Shown here: in pieces, positions 11,891 to 24,799 of the stretch
Layout: the number at the start of each line of letters is the position of its first letter
How positions within the stretch are numbered: position 1 is the stretch's first letter
Origin: Hetaerina americana
Taxonomy: Eukaryota; Arthropoda; Insecta; Odonata; Calopterygidae
DNA length: 64,000 nt
Direction of reading: 5' to 3'
NCBI GenBank assembly: GCA_022747635.1
Contig: JAKTNV010000024.1
Span: 6,198,665-6,262,664 of the forward strand
Translations under genes and position numbers: made by a program
The notes under the pieces: generated by a model
Databases searched by the model: none
What the model saw: only the letters and a program-made list of their open reading frames with translations
What the model was told of the DNA's origin: nothing

Positions 11891-12039
11891 ATCTGAATTG
11901 TGTATTAAGTCAGTACTGAATGTGGCAGTGGCGATGTGGGCTGGAGAATCCTTGATATCGACCAAGAATATCGATAGTTGGTCGTCGATTTCACCTCTTT
12001 CTTCTCCATACCTCTTTCTTTCACATCTTCAGCAGATTT
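11891..12039. other. intronic, possible further mariner remnant
   Basis: The plus-strand frame from the mariner remnant stays open to 12041, but the translation after about 11890 has no mariner features I recognise. Confidence 0.35.
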
Positions 12040-12540
12040 AACAGGCCCAAGTGGTTTGTCGAGCTTGGTTCAGTTCCGTCTTTGTCTCTCTTCCCCGATC
12101 CCTTCTTTCTCCCCTCTCAATCTCCTTTCGGTTCCACCGTTCTCCTCGCAAGGCATCCCCACTTCTTCCTCCCTCCCTCTTGCTTCCCCGAAAGTATGAG
12201 GGAACGGAGGGAGAGATTGCCTGGCCATTCTTGTTGGTCCAGTGATCGGGTAAGGACGAAAAAAAAGTAAAGGAAGAATCAGGATCCTCCTTTTCTCCCG
12301 TCGCATGGCCTAAACCACTCAGTCTTGGCCCCAAATGCGGGCGGAGCGACCGAACCAAAAAAATGGGACCGCCTCCCCTCGCTCCTCTTTCGGCGGTGTT
12401 CGATACTTCTCTTCTCCCCGCGCCCTCTCCCTCCACGAAATTCCTCTCTCTCACGTCAAGCGCGTCGAAGTTATCGTCGTTATCTCTTGACCCAGGACCG
12501 GGGGGAGGTATCCGATGACCGCTGTGAAACAATTGGAGGG
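12040..12540. promoter_or_regulatory. CpG-rich, pyrimidine-rich intronic island
   Basis: A C/T-rich tract at about 12070-12190 is followed by CpG-dense sequence to 12540. Both strands are open for 60-160 codons with Ser/Pro/Arg-rich translations, so the frames are not credited as genes. Possible intronic regulatory element. Confidence 0.25.
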
Positions 12541-13847
12541 GTCGCCAGAAAAATCGCTGGGAGCAATAATTTTCATTTTTTCGGAATTAAAACGGACACG
12601 TTGCTCATTTTTGTTTCACAAGAGTTAGTTATTGATGGCTGAGCACTAAGCTGCTTTCTTCCTTTTATGATTTCCATAACGTGAACTAGTGGCACACCAG
12701 AGTCTAAATTGTTAGGACACGGCAAGGAACTAAATTAATATGCATACATTTAGGTATGTATGAACATAAGTTTGTGGGTGCGAATACATTTATGAACGCG
12801 TAATTACAATTTTCACATCTGTTCACTTTAATGTCATTCGTTTGCACTCTATGTTGCCTCTGATCGGCATCTCTTCCACGATGGTTGTTATTACTTTAGC
12901 TCGTCAAATAATACGGCTCACCAAAATAATACCCTTTGCTCGTTAGATCTTAATAATTCCTCCATATTTGCGTTAGAGATTTACATTTGCATTAAATTTT
13001 TACGAGTCATTAAAGAATTTGAAAAAACAGCATAGTACGTTATCATCTAATTACTACTGACAAAATTCAAACTTAGTTTAGTAAACCAGGTAACACACAT
13101 TAAAAGTTTACGTTCTAGCTAAAATTTCTCCCTCGTGAACTTGAACTATCAACAGTTCAGTTTAACGTTTAATCGCCTACTACAGGGCATTTAGAGAAAA
13201 TAACTTAAACAAGTTCTTTTTTCCGTAAGCTTGTAAAATACTGCACGCATACATGTGTACAATAGCAATACCCAACAAAATGTTTTCCGATAGCTCTTCC
13301 ATTGGTGAGACATCGTTCTCTTTTAACCTTACGGCCATGTTGACAGACATCGATGGACATTTTTGGAATGGGAATTGAGATCGAGTGTGACTCCGGGTGA
13401 GGGCTTGCATTTAACGTTAGATGCCGAAGAGTGCTGATATGCCGCGGTCTCGGCGAAGTTGGAAATATATATTTAATTATCGTAGAGTGACCGTACATTC
13501 GCGCGTGTTAAGAATTATGAATTGTAATTCATGGCCGCTTTCTTAAATAGAATTATCCATTTAACGTATCCATAGCTGTACATAGGCCTCGTACTGTTGT
13601 CGTAATGATGCGAATGCAGGTCTAGTTGATTGGAGATGGCAGAACTCTTGCAAAAACCGTCAAGTCAGATTCAAGACGGTAGGCTGTTGATCTAGATGAT
13701 TTTGAGTCTGGATCTCGTATATCCGCCGTGTGCAATTGCATCTTTTTACTCAGAGTTGTGATTCGACTCCTCTGCTGCACTTATTTCTCTTTGTCTGCCC
13801 GCGAATAATAGTCGTCTATTATTCGAAGGCGTCGTTCCCAAGAGACC
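12541..13847. other. AT-rich intronic DNA, no gene seen
   Basis: No coding exon, RNA gene or recognisable repeat was found here. Confidence 0.55.
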
Positions 13848-13900
13848 CGGGGGTGGTGGAGGGGGGGAGGGTGAGTGTCGGGGGAGGGAGGGGGGGGGGC
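13848..13900 (+). other. G-run cluster with G-quadruplex potential
   Basis: Within about 53 bases there are six runs of at least three G (lengths from three to ten), separated by short spacers. This satisfies the usual pattern for intramolecular G-quadruplexes on the plus strand, which here is also the sense strand of the DOCK intron. Confidence 0.7.
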
Positions 13901-15016
13901 TCGTGGAGTTTTATTCGATGGAGTTTATTTTCGAATGCGGAGCTCATGGGGGTCGGCGAAGGTCTCTCTCTCTCTCTCCCTGCATACATTAACGAGCACA
14001 AGCCCCGGTGACAATGGAGGGTTCATTAACTGGGTTCTTGTACTTTCAGAGGCTAGCACAATGAGAGGGATTCGAGTGATAATCACGAGGGATTTTCTGT
14101 TTTATTGCACTCGTCAGGATCATTAATTGAAACAAACTTTCAATGTAACTTGGTTAATTGCTAAATATAGTGTTTTCCCATTGCGTTTCTTTCGCACAGT
14201 GTTTTCGCGTCCCTCGTGAATTAGGAGTATTTGTTGCACACGAAGCATTGGTGTATATTTTTATACCTTAATGAAGAATTGTGAACATAACACTTTTACA
14301 CTTCATGGAATGGTTTATCGAAATAATAAATCTTTTAGACAGTGAAAGACTATAATATTTTCAATTCTTAGCTGTGGGTTTCGTCCACAATATCGAACGT
14401 GAAACTGTAAATCCCTTAAGATTCGAATAGTTAATATTTTTCATAGTTTACAAGATCAGCCGGTATTGAAACGTCTGTTGTGACATCGAAGAACTATTAG
14501 CCTGTTTTCGTTTCCTGTAGAGTCAGAAAACTGTAATATTTTATCGGTATCTCTGAAGTGCGATTTAGAACATAGTTGATCAATTAGTTTTTTCATCGAA
14601 TACATTTTTTCCTGGTGCAAAACTTGGGTTGAAACCATGACGACGTTTTCTACAAAAGCATTGGTCATTAAATTTTAGGAATATTATTCAATGTCGAAAG
14701 AATGTCTAATATTTCCTTGAGGTCAGTTTTTTTAATCAAATTTATTTTATTTGACCCTTGCATACGTAGATTTCATTCAGAATAGTCCTAAACCAAATAG
14801 CTTAACATTGATCAACTAATTGATCGTGCCAAAATGAATCCCAAATATGGTCAGCGAGCTTCTTCGGGGATCGTGCGGACCTTCCATGGATTTCAATTAT
14901 TTAGAATTGGCAACTAGGTCTGTGCAAAATCTTTTCCGACCTTTCGCCAAATATTAAATCAATATTTCCGCATATTTTCCTTCGAATTGACAAAAGTTAA
15001 TGTTTTTAAATAACGA
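13901..15016. other. intronic, no gene seen
   Basis: AT-rich sequence apart from a short (CT)n run near 13965. Short open frames are unremarkable. Confidence 0.55.
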
Positions 15017-15115
15017 ATGGCACTACCTGAAGATGCCGACTGGGAAGCTGGTTAAACCGTTGTGAAAAAATACAATACACGCGGATGAAATCCGGAACAT
15101 AAATGTGGTCATCAA
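15017..15115 (+). mobile_element. possible Penelope-like or related retroelement terminal fragment
   Basis: The segment contains CTACCTGAAGATGCCGACTG followed by AAACCGTTGTG. This resembles the 'CTGAAGATG...CGAAACGTTG' signature often seen at the ends of Penelope-like elements in arthropods. Nothing else of such an element is visible, so the call is weak. Confidence 0.3.
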
Positions 15116-15429
15116 TACCATTCCGCGGAAACCTTCACAAAAATTAAAATTCTTGTACTTCCTAACTCAAAACCTTTTGTAAAAAAGGATGGTTCTTGGA
15201 CACTCCCGACGTCTTATTTTATTAGCTAAGCTCAACGGGCAATAAATACAAGTACTTATTTTTCCGCGGTAAGGGGCTCATTTGGAGAAAAAGATATTTT
15301 TCATCCGATTACATTTAAGTAATTTCCCACAGTATTTAACCACTACTAAAATTTACTGTCAGCTGAAAGACGACTGCTTGTTTGTAAATTCCGGGCGATT
15401 TAAACTAAATACAAAGTTGGTCGTGAGCA

Positions 15430-15960
15430 ATAGTAAGGGACCCCGTGGTGCAGCATTTACACTTTTACCTGGGGAAGTAAATCTCCAATCACGTCACAGA
15501 GACGCCGAGGAAAAAAGAACGTCCCAGGCAGTCTCGGAGCGGACCCGAACTTTGCCGATTAGGCACCGGTCGGTCGCGTCGGCCCATATGCCACCGGGTC
15601 GTGTTCCTTCCGCCTTCTCCCTTTCCACGACGCTTCCCAAGAGTGAAGAAGCCGGAGAAAGACTGAAAGGCGGTAAAGGTGGTCGAGTGAGGAGGAGTGT
15701 TTCGAGAGAGAAGGAGTCTTCTTTTGCGCAGAATAAATTCGATGTCCATCGATCATCGCGTGAGGAATATAAATGTCAGTCACACTGACCGTGAAAACCC
15801 CTGAGTAGGAGGAGCATGGTGTGGTTTGGCGAAGGGTGAGTTTTTGACTTTACGTCAGGAAGCGACGGAATATACCTTATCTGCCCTCCGAATAAATTTT
15901 ATTCGATAAATCTTTGTTTTTCGAGGTGTGTGCGAACTTTGCGAAGGGTGAGTGGCAACC
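15430..15960 (+). promoter_or_regulatory. CpG-rich patch with two donor-like repeats
   Basis: A 168-codon plus-strand frame (15282-15788) crosses this patch but matches no family I know. At about 15829 and 15940 the sequence GCGAAGGGTGAGT occurs twice, and each copy contains a good 5' splice-donor consensus. The patch could hold alternative non-coding first exons of the DOCK gene; this is speculation from composition and donor matches. Confidence 0.25.
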
Positions 15961-18800
15961 TTCGACTGGTCTAAATATTTTCCTTTTTGGATGTGCTGAA
16001 AAAATTCATTTTTCAGTATACCTTGAGTAATGATACCAAAGCAGTCGTTTATCAAACGTTTATTTTTTCAAATCCAAGTTTCCAGAAGGTATAATGACGA
16101 CAAAATTTACTGAACTTACTTCGTCGTTATCATTTAAAATTTTTATTTCTGACTTGAAATTTCGTAGTGAGTAAAACGCTACTTTTACCTCCATTTCCTC
16201 CAAACGAAAAACTGAAGCTTCAAGGTATTGTCTCAAAAGGCGAAAAACGCAATAATCGATGTTTATAACTATTTTGAAAGTGCATTCTTTCAATATGTTT
16301 CGTGATACGGTGTATCACCTAAAGTTTATTAAAATGCCATACAATTATTTATATTCCTAATAATGGGGAATATATTGAATCAGAAATCAAATCAACCTAA
16401 TTATTTACAATTTGATAAAGTTTAGATCAAAGAATTTATCATGAATGGGATACCGCACCAAATTTTTGCTGTAAATTTGTGCCAAGTTACCGTATAATGG
16501 AAAATCATTTTATAAAATTTGATCTAGTATTAGTTGTAATGACAAACATAATTCGTGTATTGCTTGAACGTAATAAGAGTAACATTTTTCTGTTACAAAG
16601 AATTTTTTGATCCATCATGGATAAGAATATGGTCTTGGATAAGAAATGAACTGGTCGGTCAACCGTAAAAATTCTGAAAGTAAAACGTGAGGTACATAAG
16701 ATTTCAATGTTTGAATAGGTGCGTAATCATGGTTTTGTTTAGAATGTAGTTCTTGTTTGCTGAATAGAGTTGAATTTTAGTTATGCGTCGAAAATTTTCC
16801 TAACTAGTCATCGGAAGTGTAAAAAAACATTTTGAGATTTAAGATTAATAAAGTTTGAATAATGTCAAACATAAAAATGCAAGTGTAATAACGAAGGTTG
16901 ATGACAACAGGGAGAAATATTGAACGCATTTGCGAAATTTTTAACCTTTGGAAATATTTATGAGAATTCAGTATAACTCCATTATTAATGAAGCGCATAT
17001 TTGCATTCTATTGAAAAAAATGCCACCGTATTGAAAGCAAACAATAAACCAAATTCAGAGGAAATGGAAATTTGATATTTGCAAAAAGCTATCGTGAGAT
17101 TAATAATCGAAGCCTTATACATAATGCAACATAAAAACTTTGCATAGGCATTCTCCTTTATAAATAAATCAGAATCAAGTGATACGGGTAACAAAAAATT
17201 AACTGTAGATTTAAGCGATTATCTGATATATTGTGGCAATTGTATCAATTATCAAGTAATTATAATGACCCCGAGCTTAATTATTAGTTTGTGGAATTCG
17301 TTTTTGTATTTGATCACCGAATTCTTGATTTTCTCTCTGTGTCCTATCTCAAAACATTTGTTCACATAGATATCAATTATAGAGACTAATTTTTTGCTAA
17401 CTTATTTTTTGTATTGATAACGGCACATTAATTATATTTTCAAAGTTTGACGAAAAATGTGTCACTTTTTTAGGCGATAATCTATTGTTAACTCCTACAA
17501 ATTGAGGGAGTTGAAAATGAGTTGAATGAAAAATAATGATCAACATGATAATATAACGCTCAAGTAGGTAGAGGTCCTTAGTCTTCTTCCCGCCGCCATA
17601 GCTTCATGTTAAAAAAACGATGAGGATCTTAAACTCCCATCTATTCTATTTAACGTCAAACATGGGAAAACCCGTAGTGAAACAAAACATTTTCCTTTCT
17701 AAGGTACGATACCGAGTTGAATATAAGTGTCATTTATCTTACTATATAATATAACAGAACTAGAGCAGTCCAAGTTGATTATTTTAGGAATGACACTTTC
17801 AAGATTTATAAATACGCTTAAGTAACCTGTAGTGCTTCGTTTTTCGCGTTACGTTCAACCAATCTATTCGAAAAACATTTTAAAGTAATATCATTCGGTT
17901 TGCCCAAGTAATGTACCGGCCAATAACACAAATCGTTATTATTTAAACCCACCGAAGTAGCCACACTTATCAACCCAAAGATTAGCTTGCCTTTGCCGTA
18001 TCGATCAAAACACAAAATAGAATTGATTATTTTTTTAAAAACATATATTAATTCAGAACTGATTTTGATATAATAAATGGCAAGCAATGTAAAAACAAAT
18101 TAAGTCCCTGAGCACGCTTAGTGACGTCGGTTGATAAATTTAGTCGAATGATAAATAAGGCTAAATTTCGTACGATTTTTTGGATTTTTAGCTTACATAT
18201 TATTGAAATCACAACCACCTAACTCGTTAGAACACCTAACTAATAAGATACTCTGGAGAAAAACTGAAAATGTTTACGATATTGGGATAAATTTTAACTG
18301 CTTGTTTACATCACTATCTTTGTTTCACTATAACGGTTATGGAGAAAAAATATCAATCGTCGGGTTATTGGTTTGGTTGATTTCTTTATCTCCATACCGC
18401 TTACGTGTCGACCATGGTATTCACAAATTAGTAAAATATGTACTTGGTCGGTTCTTACAAAAAATAATATGTGAAGACAGTTTATTACATTCATTAGAAT
18501 TGTCAGACAGTTTATTTTCCAATTTCGTGCATTGTAATGCAATGATGGAGATGAATTCTTTACCATATGAAAAATAAAGTGCCTTGTATCACATTGCGAT
18601 AGCATTTTCTGAGAACTAGAGACTAGTTTTACGATCTTTAAGCGAGCTGATTTTGGTATTGCGTTTTCAAAATTTAAGATAGTTCTGTCGAATATGTCCA
18701 CGTGACCATGACACGCTCTACTTTATGATCCTAATAATTTTACGAATCATCCAGCTTTTTTCTTGAGTTTATTTTTCAATTCTAGTAGGTACTTGAAAAC
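15961..18800. other. AT-rich intronic DNA, no gene seen
   Basis: Low-GC sequence with scattered short frames. The two longest, 124 codons at 18203-18577 (+) and 131 codons at 18306-18701 (-), overlap on opposite strands and show no recognisable domain. Confidence 0.55.
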
Positions 18801-19260
18801 TTCTTCTGCGTGGCGACCCAGAAATCGTTCCGCCCTCCTTCAACGCAGAGCGTAATCATCGAACGAAATTCAATTGGTCCGTTCAATGCTTACGGGTCGT
18901 CCGCAAACGAAGCGTTCTCGCCGTTGGGATTCTGTGGGCGTGGACCTCCCTCCCGCCCTCCACGGCCAGACCGCACCCCGACAGTTCCAGACTTCTTCGT
19001 CGCTTTTATTCCACACATCAGTTCCCTCCCACCCCACACTTCGAGGCAATTGCCGCGGCGCCTTTTGTCGAGCGTCCCCCCTGTGTCCCCTCATTCACCG
19101 AAAAGCCTCCGTCGTTCGTTTCCAAACGCTTGCCGATGAGGGGAGAAAACCTGCCGAGCCCTCCCCCCACCCCACTGAACCCCTCTCGTCTCCTCCATCT
19201 CCTTCCACACCGTCCTCCTCGTAGCTTCAGCGGGGTTGATACGAGTGGACGATGCTGAGG
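18801..19260. promoter_or_regulatory. CpG-rich island
   Basis: C-rich, CpG-dense stretch with overlapping Pro/Ser/Arg-rich frames on both strands. Composition is the only evidence for a regulatory role. Confidence 0.25.
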
Positions 19261-21277
19261 AAAAAAACATCGTGTCCTCAAAATTGGGCATTTAGCTCTC
19301 TCATATATCTCTCCATATATGTTATCTACGACTTGATTAAGGCGCAAAACATTGTGACAGAAGGATAACAGAAGTTAATATTTACTTACATTATAACAGG
19401 TGTAGTATTAAGTATAACGATTTAATTCCATTATCATCTATCATAATCAAAAATACATGTATTTTCATCAAGGGGCGTCCGTGTAAGTTGAATTCAACTC
19501 AAATTAACGGAAGAAAAAGATCGGTCAGCACTAGAGAGCGTTGTCCATGGCGTAATCTGAATTTATTTACGTTAATCCAATCACTCTCGATTCTCCGAAC
19601 CATTTGTATTTGTCGTTTTACGATCGTGGAAACGTATTGCGGTCCCGAAGAAATAACCCGTATGGCAGTTTTATTCGCACGGGACGAAATGAAATGTGGA
19701 GCGGGCATTCTGAATTCCTTCATTTTCCTGTCTGCCATCACCAAAAGTGTTATCTATAAAGCCTTGTAACTACTCAGTGTTGCGTCGGCTGACCTTCACG
19801 AATGAGAGTGAAGTCCATTGGCACAATGTTATGCCGGGTCGCCACACTTCATACATTTAATGAATTTCTCGCCCCATGCAACTTTTCCGTATTTGGAAAA
19901 ATAAACTTTGTTTTGCGAAGCCACCCAAAAACAATATTTCCGTTTTTCCCGCAAATGTCCTTTTCAGTTTTCGGGGGCGTCGTAGTGGGATTTTGAATAT
20001 CGCCCGGAATTTTCAGATGAATAGAAAATATTAAGTGTGCGTGAAGAAGACAGAAAAACTGGATGCAAGGCGTAATGAGTTCCAATTGAATAGTAAAGAC
20101 TTTGATACAGGGGAGAATTTTGGGTAAGCGTAATAGCGGTAGAGGAAAATATTGAGGATATTTGGTGGGATGAAGGGAGGTAGAAAAGTGTGTGGCGTTA
20201 TAAAATACTTATTGTAAATTTCGCTGCTAGCATCGCGTTTAGGTGGGCAGTGAAAATGTGGCAGTGTGTCCCTGTCATCTCCATCTCCGTGTGCATAAAA
20301 ATCAAACTTGAGCGGTAGACTAAGTTTATTAAGAATAATGTACCTTTGAGTGCGTGCGTGCATGAATACACAAATGTTTTCATATATTAATCGTCTTCTA
20401 GTCTGAGCAGAAGGCATTCCTTTTTTACTATATACCTACTACTAACTTTATCCTACATAACCGGAAAAGATCTGGTAACCAGTATTGTTCCTAATATTAC
20501 GTACTTACGATATACGCATAAGCCAGCGAGAAAATGTTTTGAAAAACTTAAGCATCCTTTTCACATGATGGTAATTAAAAAGCTCATTTAAATCTAAGCC
20601 ATGTAAAGTACATGAATGGCTGCCTGCGGGAACTCCACGTTCGAAATTTGAAAAAGGAACTCATGGATGGAAAATGGGTGGGCTTAATTTCCGATTAGTG
20701 GTCCCTCATGATATTGATAACTATGTAAATCCAACGTGTCCAAAAAAAATATTAAAAAATTAAAAGTCAACATTATTAAAATACCATTATTATGAACAAC
20801 TCAAATTTCTGTAAATTCCATCGCAGCTAACTAAAGCTTTCAACAGAAAAGGTAGAGCTGGGTAGTTGCCTTTAAATGAGATTCATTACATCAGCAAATC
20901 GTCGAAATATTCCTTCTTATTTCCCATAAGAAGATGATTACCGTACTCCTCTTTCAGAGTCAGATGATCGTTTTTTTTTAATTTCCTCTCGTCCAAAAAA
21001 TAATAAATCTGCCGTTTCATAAAAAAATATAAACTACGACTTCCACTTTTTGCGATTTTAACGGAAAAGTGACAAAATTTTTCACAAATTACGGAATCGT
21101 TTTCTGTTTCTTTGTTTCCATGAATAGGCGCTCGAGTTCAAACTCTTCTTTCACCAAAGCTATAATGATAAATCAAAAATAAAATTGTCTTATCTGTTGG
21201 GAAATTTTCGATTTATAAAGCAAAGCATATCTCCAAATAGTATATGCAATACTGACTAATGCCTTGGAGGTAAGTTA
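19261..21277. other. intronic, no gene seen
   Basis: Mixed to AT-rich sequence. Open frames at 19488-19769 and 20031-20417 have no recognisable features. Confidence 0.55.
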
Positions 21278-21369
21278 ATGTCTGGTCTTAAGCCAGTAAT
21301 AGGCATAATGATTTATTATAAATGTATTTTATATGGGTTGAGCCTAACGAGGAAAGTTGTGGGGACGGA

Positions 21370-21930
21370 ATATCGAATCCGCCGCATCGATATCCACCAA
21401 CCCAATCAGCGCCATCTCCTGCGCCCCGCGGCGCCCTTCCCCATTCCTCCTCTTCGCTCCTTTCAGTCTCGGTTCCTTCCTTATTTATTTTTTCCCTGGT
21501 CCCGGACAAAGAATTCGTCTCCCATCCGTTTCCTCCCTTCTTTATCCTCCCCTCCCTCCCGCGCTCTCACTCTTTCCCTCTCGCTTTCGCCCCCGAGGAA
21601 AGGGGGCGGGAAACGCGAAAGGACTTCCCACCCGCCTCTTTGTGGCCGTGTCCCGTGCGCGCGCGTGCGTCTGTCCGTCGGGCCGTGGTGTTGGTGTAAC
21701 TCCTTCGCCATTGTCCTCTCGTGCCGAGGTTCGTCGGGGGTTCCCGGGGTTTGGGTTGCCGGGGAGGAAGTCTCTCTCCCTGAATGGGAAGAGGAGGAGG
21801 AAAGGAGAGTGAAACGAAGGGGTAACACACGCTGAAGGAAGTAAGCGGTGCGTGCCCTCGAGACGAGAGAGAGCCGAGATGAGGTGCAGGGGTGGGGGGT
21901 TGGAGGAGAAGGGGGGATGGAAGTGCGTGC
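21370..21930. promoter_or_regulatory. CpG-rich island, pyrimidine-rich left half and purine-rich right half
   Basis: The plus strand is C/T-rich to about 21600, then CpG-dense, then G/A-rich to 21930. Long overlapping frames on both strands (up to 185 codons) are attributed to the lack of AT-rich stop codons. Possible intronic regulatory element. Confidence 0.28.
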
Positions 21931-22794
21931 GGGAAATAGAGTTCGATGAGCGCAAAAGAGAGGGAGGGTAGGTTTCTTTTATCACGAAGGTTTCTCTTCA
22001 CATTGGGAAACAGGAAAAATTCTCATGGGGCTATAGGTCTTAATTATAGGGAGGGTGAGGAACGTACCTTGCATTGATTTTCACGAGATAATCGTCATTT
22101 CGCGATGAGTTTCGCGGAAACCCACCGCACATAAACACATCTCATGGGTAAATTTTCTGGTGCCCATGTGTGAGAGGTACCGGATGAAATTTTCAAAATT
22201 TTCTGATAGTGCTCTTAACGTTGTTCGACGATCATTCTCTCACAAGCGGTAGCAGTGTCAATGTTTACCCCCGTAATCGCAGTGCCCGGAGCTTCGGGTC
22301 CGCCTTCCTTTGAAACTCTCCTCTCTTTAAGGTTTTAAACAAGGCAAAGGAGCTGTATCGTAGGGATGAACATACTCTCCGTAAGCCTCGACTGTTGATT
22401 TGTTTACGTAAAGGCGACATTTCAATGCAGCGTCGTGTGTTGCCTCCACCGTTGCCGTAGGAGGACTGTATGTGTTTCAACTTTCAAAGGTTTTCACTGA
22501 CACAATAATGCAGTAAAAGCAATGAAACTGAAACCGCACATACATTATGCATTAATTTAACTGTTTGAAATAAAATTTAATTTGTGCACGATAAAGTATG
22601 TGATTCAAAAATGTATTAATACTGTTCATTAAACAGCCCACGTATATTTACTAATAGCTAAGGCCTACGGTATGTGAAACTCACTCATTCAAGATATCAG
22701 GGAGACCTGACCTCTCTCCGTGTTCGGCTTCCCGTGAAGCTAAAGTGACGAGGAAATCACTCAGATTGGGGTTAAGACTTCAAAATGGGAGTTC
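21931..22794. other. intronic, no gene seen
   Basis: CpG-rich but otherwise featureless: a hand count gave 33 CpG in 22021-22740. Used below as a comparison for the CpG-poor domain. Confidence 0.5.
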
Positions 22795-22992
22795 TCAGTG
22801 ACATCGTTCGGATTTGAGTTTGTAATCCTTTGGTAGGCAGCCGAATTCCTCTTTGAGAATCGTGGATAGGGAGATTTTTTCCTGCGTGTTGACAGCAATG
22901 GAGATGCCCTCGCTCGCAGAAGAGCTCTTCTTGTCCCATGCAGTTATACATTGTAGGTAGACACTCGTGATGGAGATTTGGCACGAATATAC
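22795..22992 (-). CDS. unassigned exon-like open frame
   Basis: On the minus strand a polypyrimidine stretch ending TCTCTACCGCAG leads into an open frame that reads TAWDKKSSSASEGISIAVNT, then LKEEFGCLPKDYKLKSERCH and a stop. The codons look protein-like (GAG GGC ATC TCC, GAA TTC GGC TGC), which is unusual in this intron. A second minus-strand frame is also open across the same bases, which weakens the case. I do not recognise the family. It may be a terminal exon of a nested gene, a processed-gene fragment, or chance. Confidence 0.2.
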   Translation of the reverse strand, partial: VYSCQISITSVYLQCITAWDKKSSSASEGISIAVNTQEKISLSTILKEEFGCLPKDYKLKSERCH

Positions 22993-23039
22993 TGCGGTAG
23001 AGAAATGATTATCAAAATATTTCAGCAAATGGCGCACTT

Positions 23040-24554
23040 AAAAAGGTGTGTATTCATGCTCAAAAAGGGCCATCGAATATAATTTTCGGCAATAAACCCC
23101 TGGGAATGTGCTAATAATGGGATATTTAATCCAGGCTAGTTTAAAATTAATTACTGCGGCACATAGGCGCAGATTTTTATTTACTGTGGGTGAATTTCTC
23201 GTTACAAATATTCATTTACTTAATTGTCGAGAAAAATACGCAAATTAACTTCAAACTTTAGTCCTTAGCGAGGTTATTTCTTTAAGTTCAGTCCAACGAG
23301 TTCGAACATTTAGGTCTAAAAAAATGCCCTTCCTATACGAATTACATAAACAAAGAGAGCATAAATTAAGTGAGAATGTTGGAAATGGAAATAAATTGAA
23401 GGTCACGGCACAAAGCCGCTCGTAAATTCATGCAAGATATTACTAGCATATTGATGGTCCTTTAGTTCAACGATAGAGCACTGGAAAGAGATATTCAATA
23501 GCATTAATTATTAGCTTGAGCATCGAAAAGTTTCACTGTATGATACCTACACCCAAAACTTAGAACTGTTTTTATTCTAGTCACATTTTTCATTTTTATG
23601 AGGTCGTGTAGATAATATATTTCCATGCCCTTTACTCGTAGTATGAGGCAGATCAAACCTATTTCTACTAAATAAAAACACTTTTTTCCGTGCGCATTAC
23701 GTGATATGAATGTGCATTGCATTGATATTATTTTATTATTTTTCTCCCCATTGAAATTACGCCGACGGAATGGATAACAATTTTCCACTGAATGTATTCT
23801 CGTCTCTTCCGTTTGCATTTAATTAAAACGAACCCGGGTAGCACAGTATAATTGATTTAAATCCATTTGAGTGATCGAGTGAAATCACTTAGTCTCGGCC
23901 CTGAAAAATATTATGATATTTAGATAACTACAAAAATGCGACGATCCACGGACAGAATGATGAAATTCCGTTTTCTGAACCTATGGTAAATTATCTACAA
24001 TTAAGCTGTGATCCCTGGAAAGTTGAAGGCGTATTGATGCGGTCCTGAGAAACAAACGTTCGCGGGTTTGGATCCAGCCTGAAATAGGGATGTGTAATTT
24101 ATACTGAATCAATTCTTTAGGCCATATATAAACTTAGTCTTTGGGGCTAGAACTTAAATCTAACACTGCTACTGAACGGAGGCCTTTTAAATCAGATTTA
24201 TCTCCATCTTGTCTCTTCGAATCGATAAGCTGTAATCGCCTTTAATTCCACAGATGATGATTTCCTCAATCAAATGTTTTCGATAACTATTTAGTCCAAA
24301 TTACGTCATTGATTTTCCATTAGCAGTGTTACAACTTCATCCCGGGGCTGGAACCGTATCGCTTTGATGGAGCGCGTTGATACCGACGAGAGTTGAGATC
24401 CCGGCAAATGGGCAAGTTGCGTGTTACGAACCCACTGGTTTTATCCCATTTTTGCCATCGCGCGTGGATATCCTTTCGCAAAAGAGCTCTATGAAGTCAT
24501 TAATTCACGATATTTGTTTATATTAATCAAATGTAATTCTTGAAACGTGAAAAT
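23040..24554. other. intronic, no gene seen
   Basis: AT-rich sequence with ordinary short frames and no recognisable element. Confidence 0.5.
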
Positions 24555-24632
24555 AACTCTGCGATCCCGACGGGCTCGAGATTCGAACACGCGATCTACC
24601 TTTAAGCCAGCCTACGAGTGGCCCCTTCATGA
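24555..24632 (-). repeat. tRNA-derived sequence, decayed
   Basis: Read on the minus strand, a CTTAAAG loop-like stretch is followed by ATCGCGTGTTCGAATCTCGA, which has a box B-like core (GTTCGAATCTC), and then by CCCGTCGGGATCGC. This is the 3' half of a tRNA-like unit, but the stems do not pair well. It is more likely a SINE head or old tRNA pseudogene than a gene. Confidence 0.4.
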
Positions 24633-24799
24633 TTCCTACGCTGTATTCTCCACAGTTTTTAAGTGAGAATGGATACACTGCATATTTTTGAGCTCCAATG
24701 TAGGATAACTGCTGCAGAGAGATTCCGCCAAAAAGCTCTCTCCTCGCCACATGATAAGGGCAATTGATTTTCACCATACCAGGTCGCACATTGCGCAGC

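Noticed and set aside
15282..15788. 168-codon plus-strand frame
   Set aside because: Second half is CpG-rich low complexity; no homology recognised.
18525..18550. GTGCATTGTAATGCAATG, which looks like a miR-33 seed region
   Set aside because: The match fails after the first ten bases and no precursor hairpin of the right size is visible.
18203..18701. Opposed 124- and 131-codon frames
   Set aside because: AT-rich intronic sequence, no recognisable domains or splice support.
21278..22001. Several long frames on both strands (up to 185 codons)
   Set aside because: Same composition artefact; no recognisable motif or splice context.
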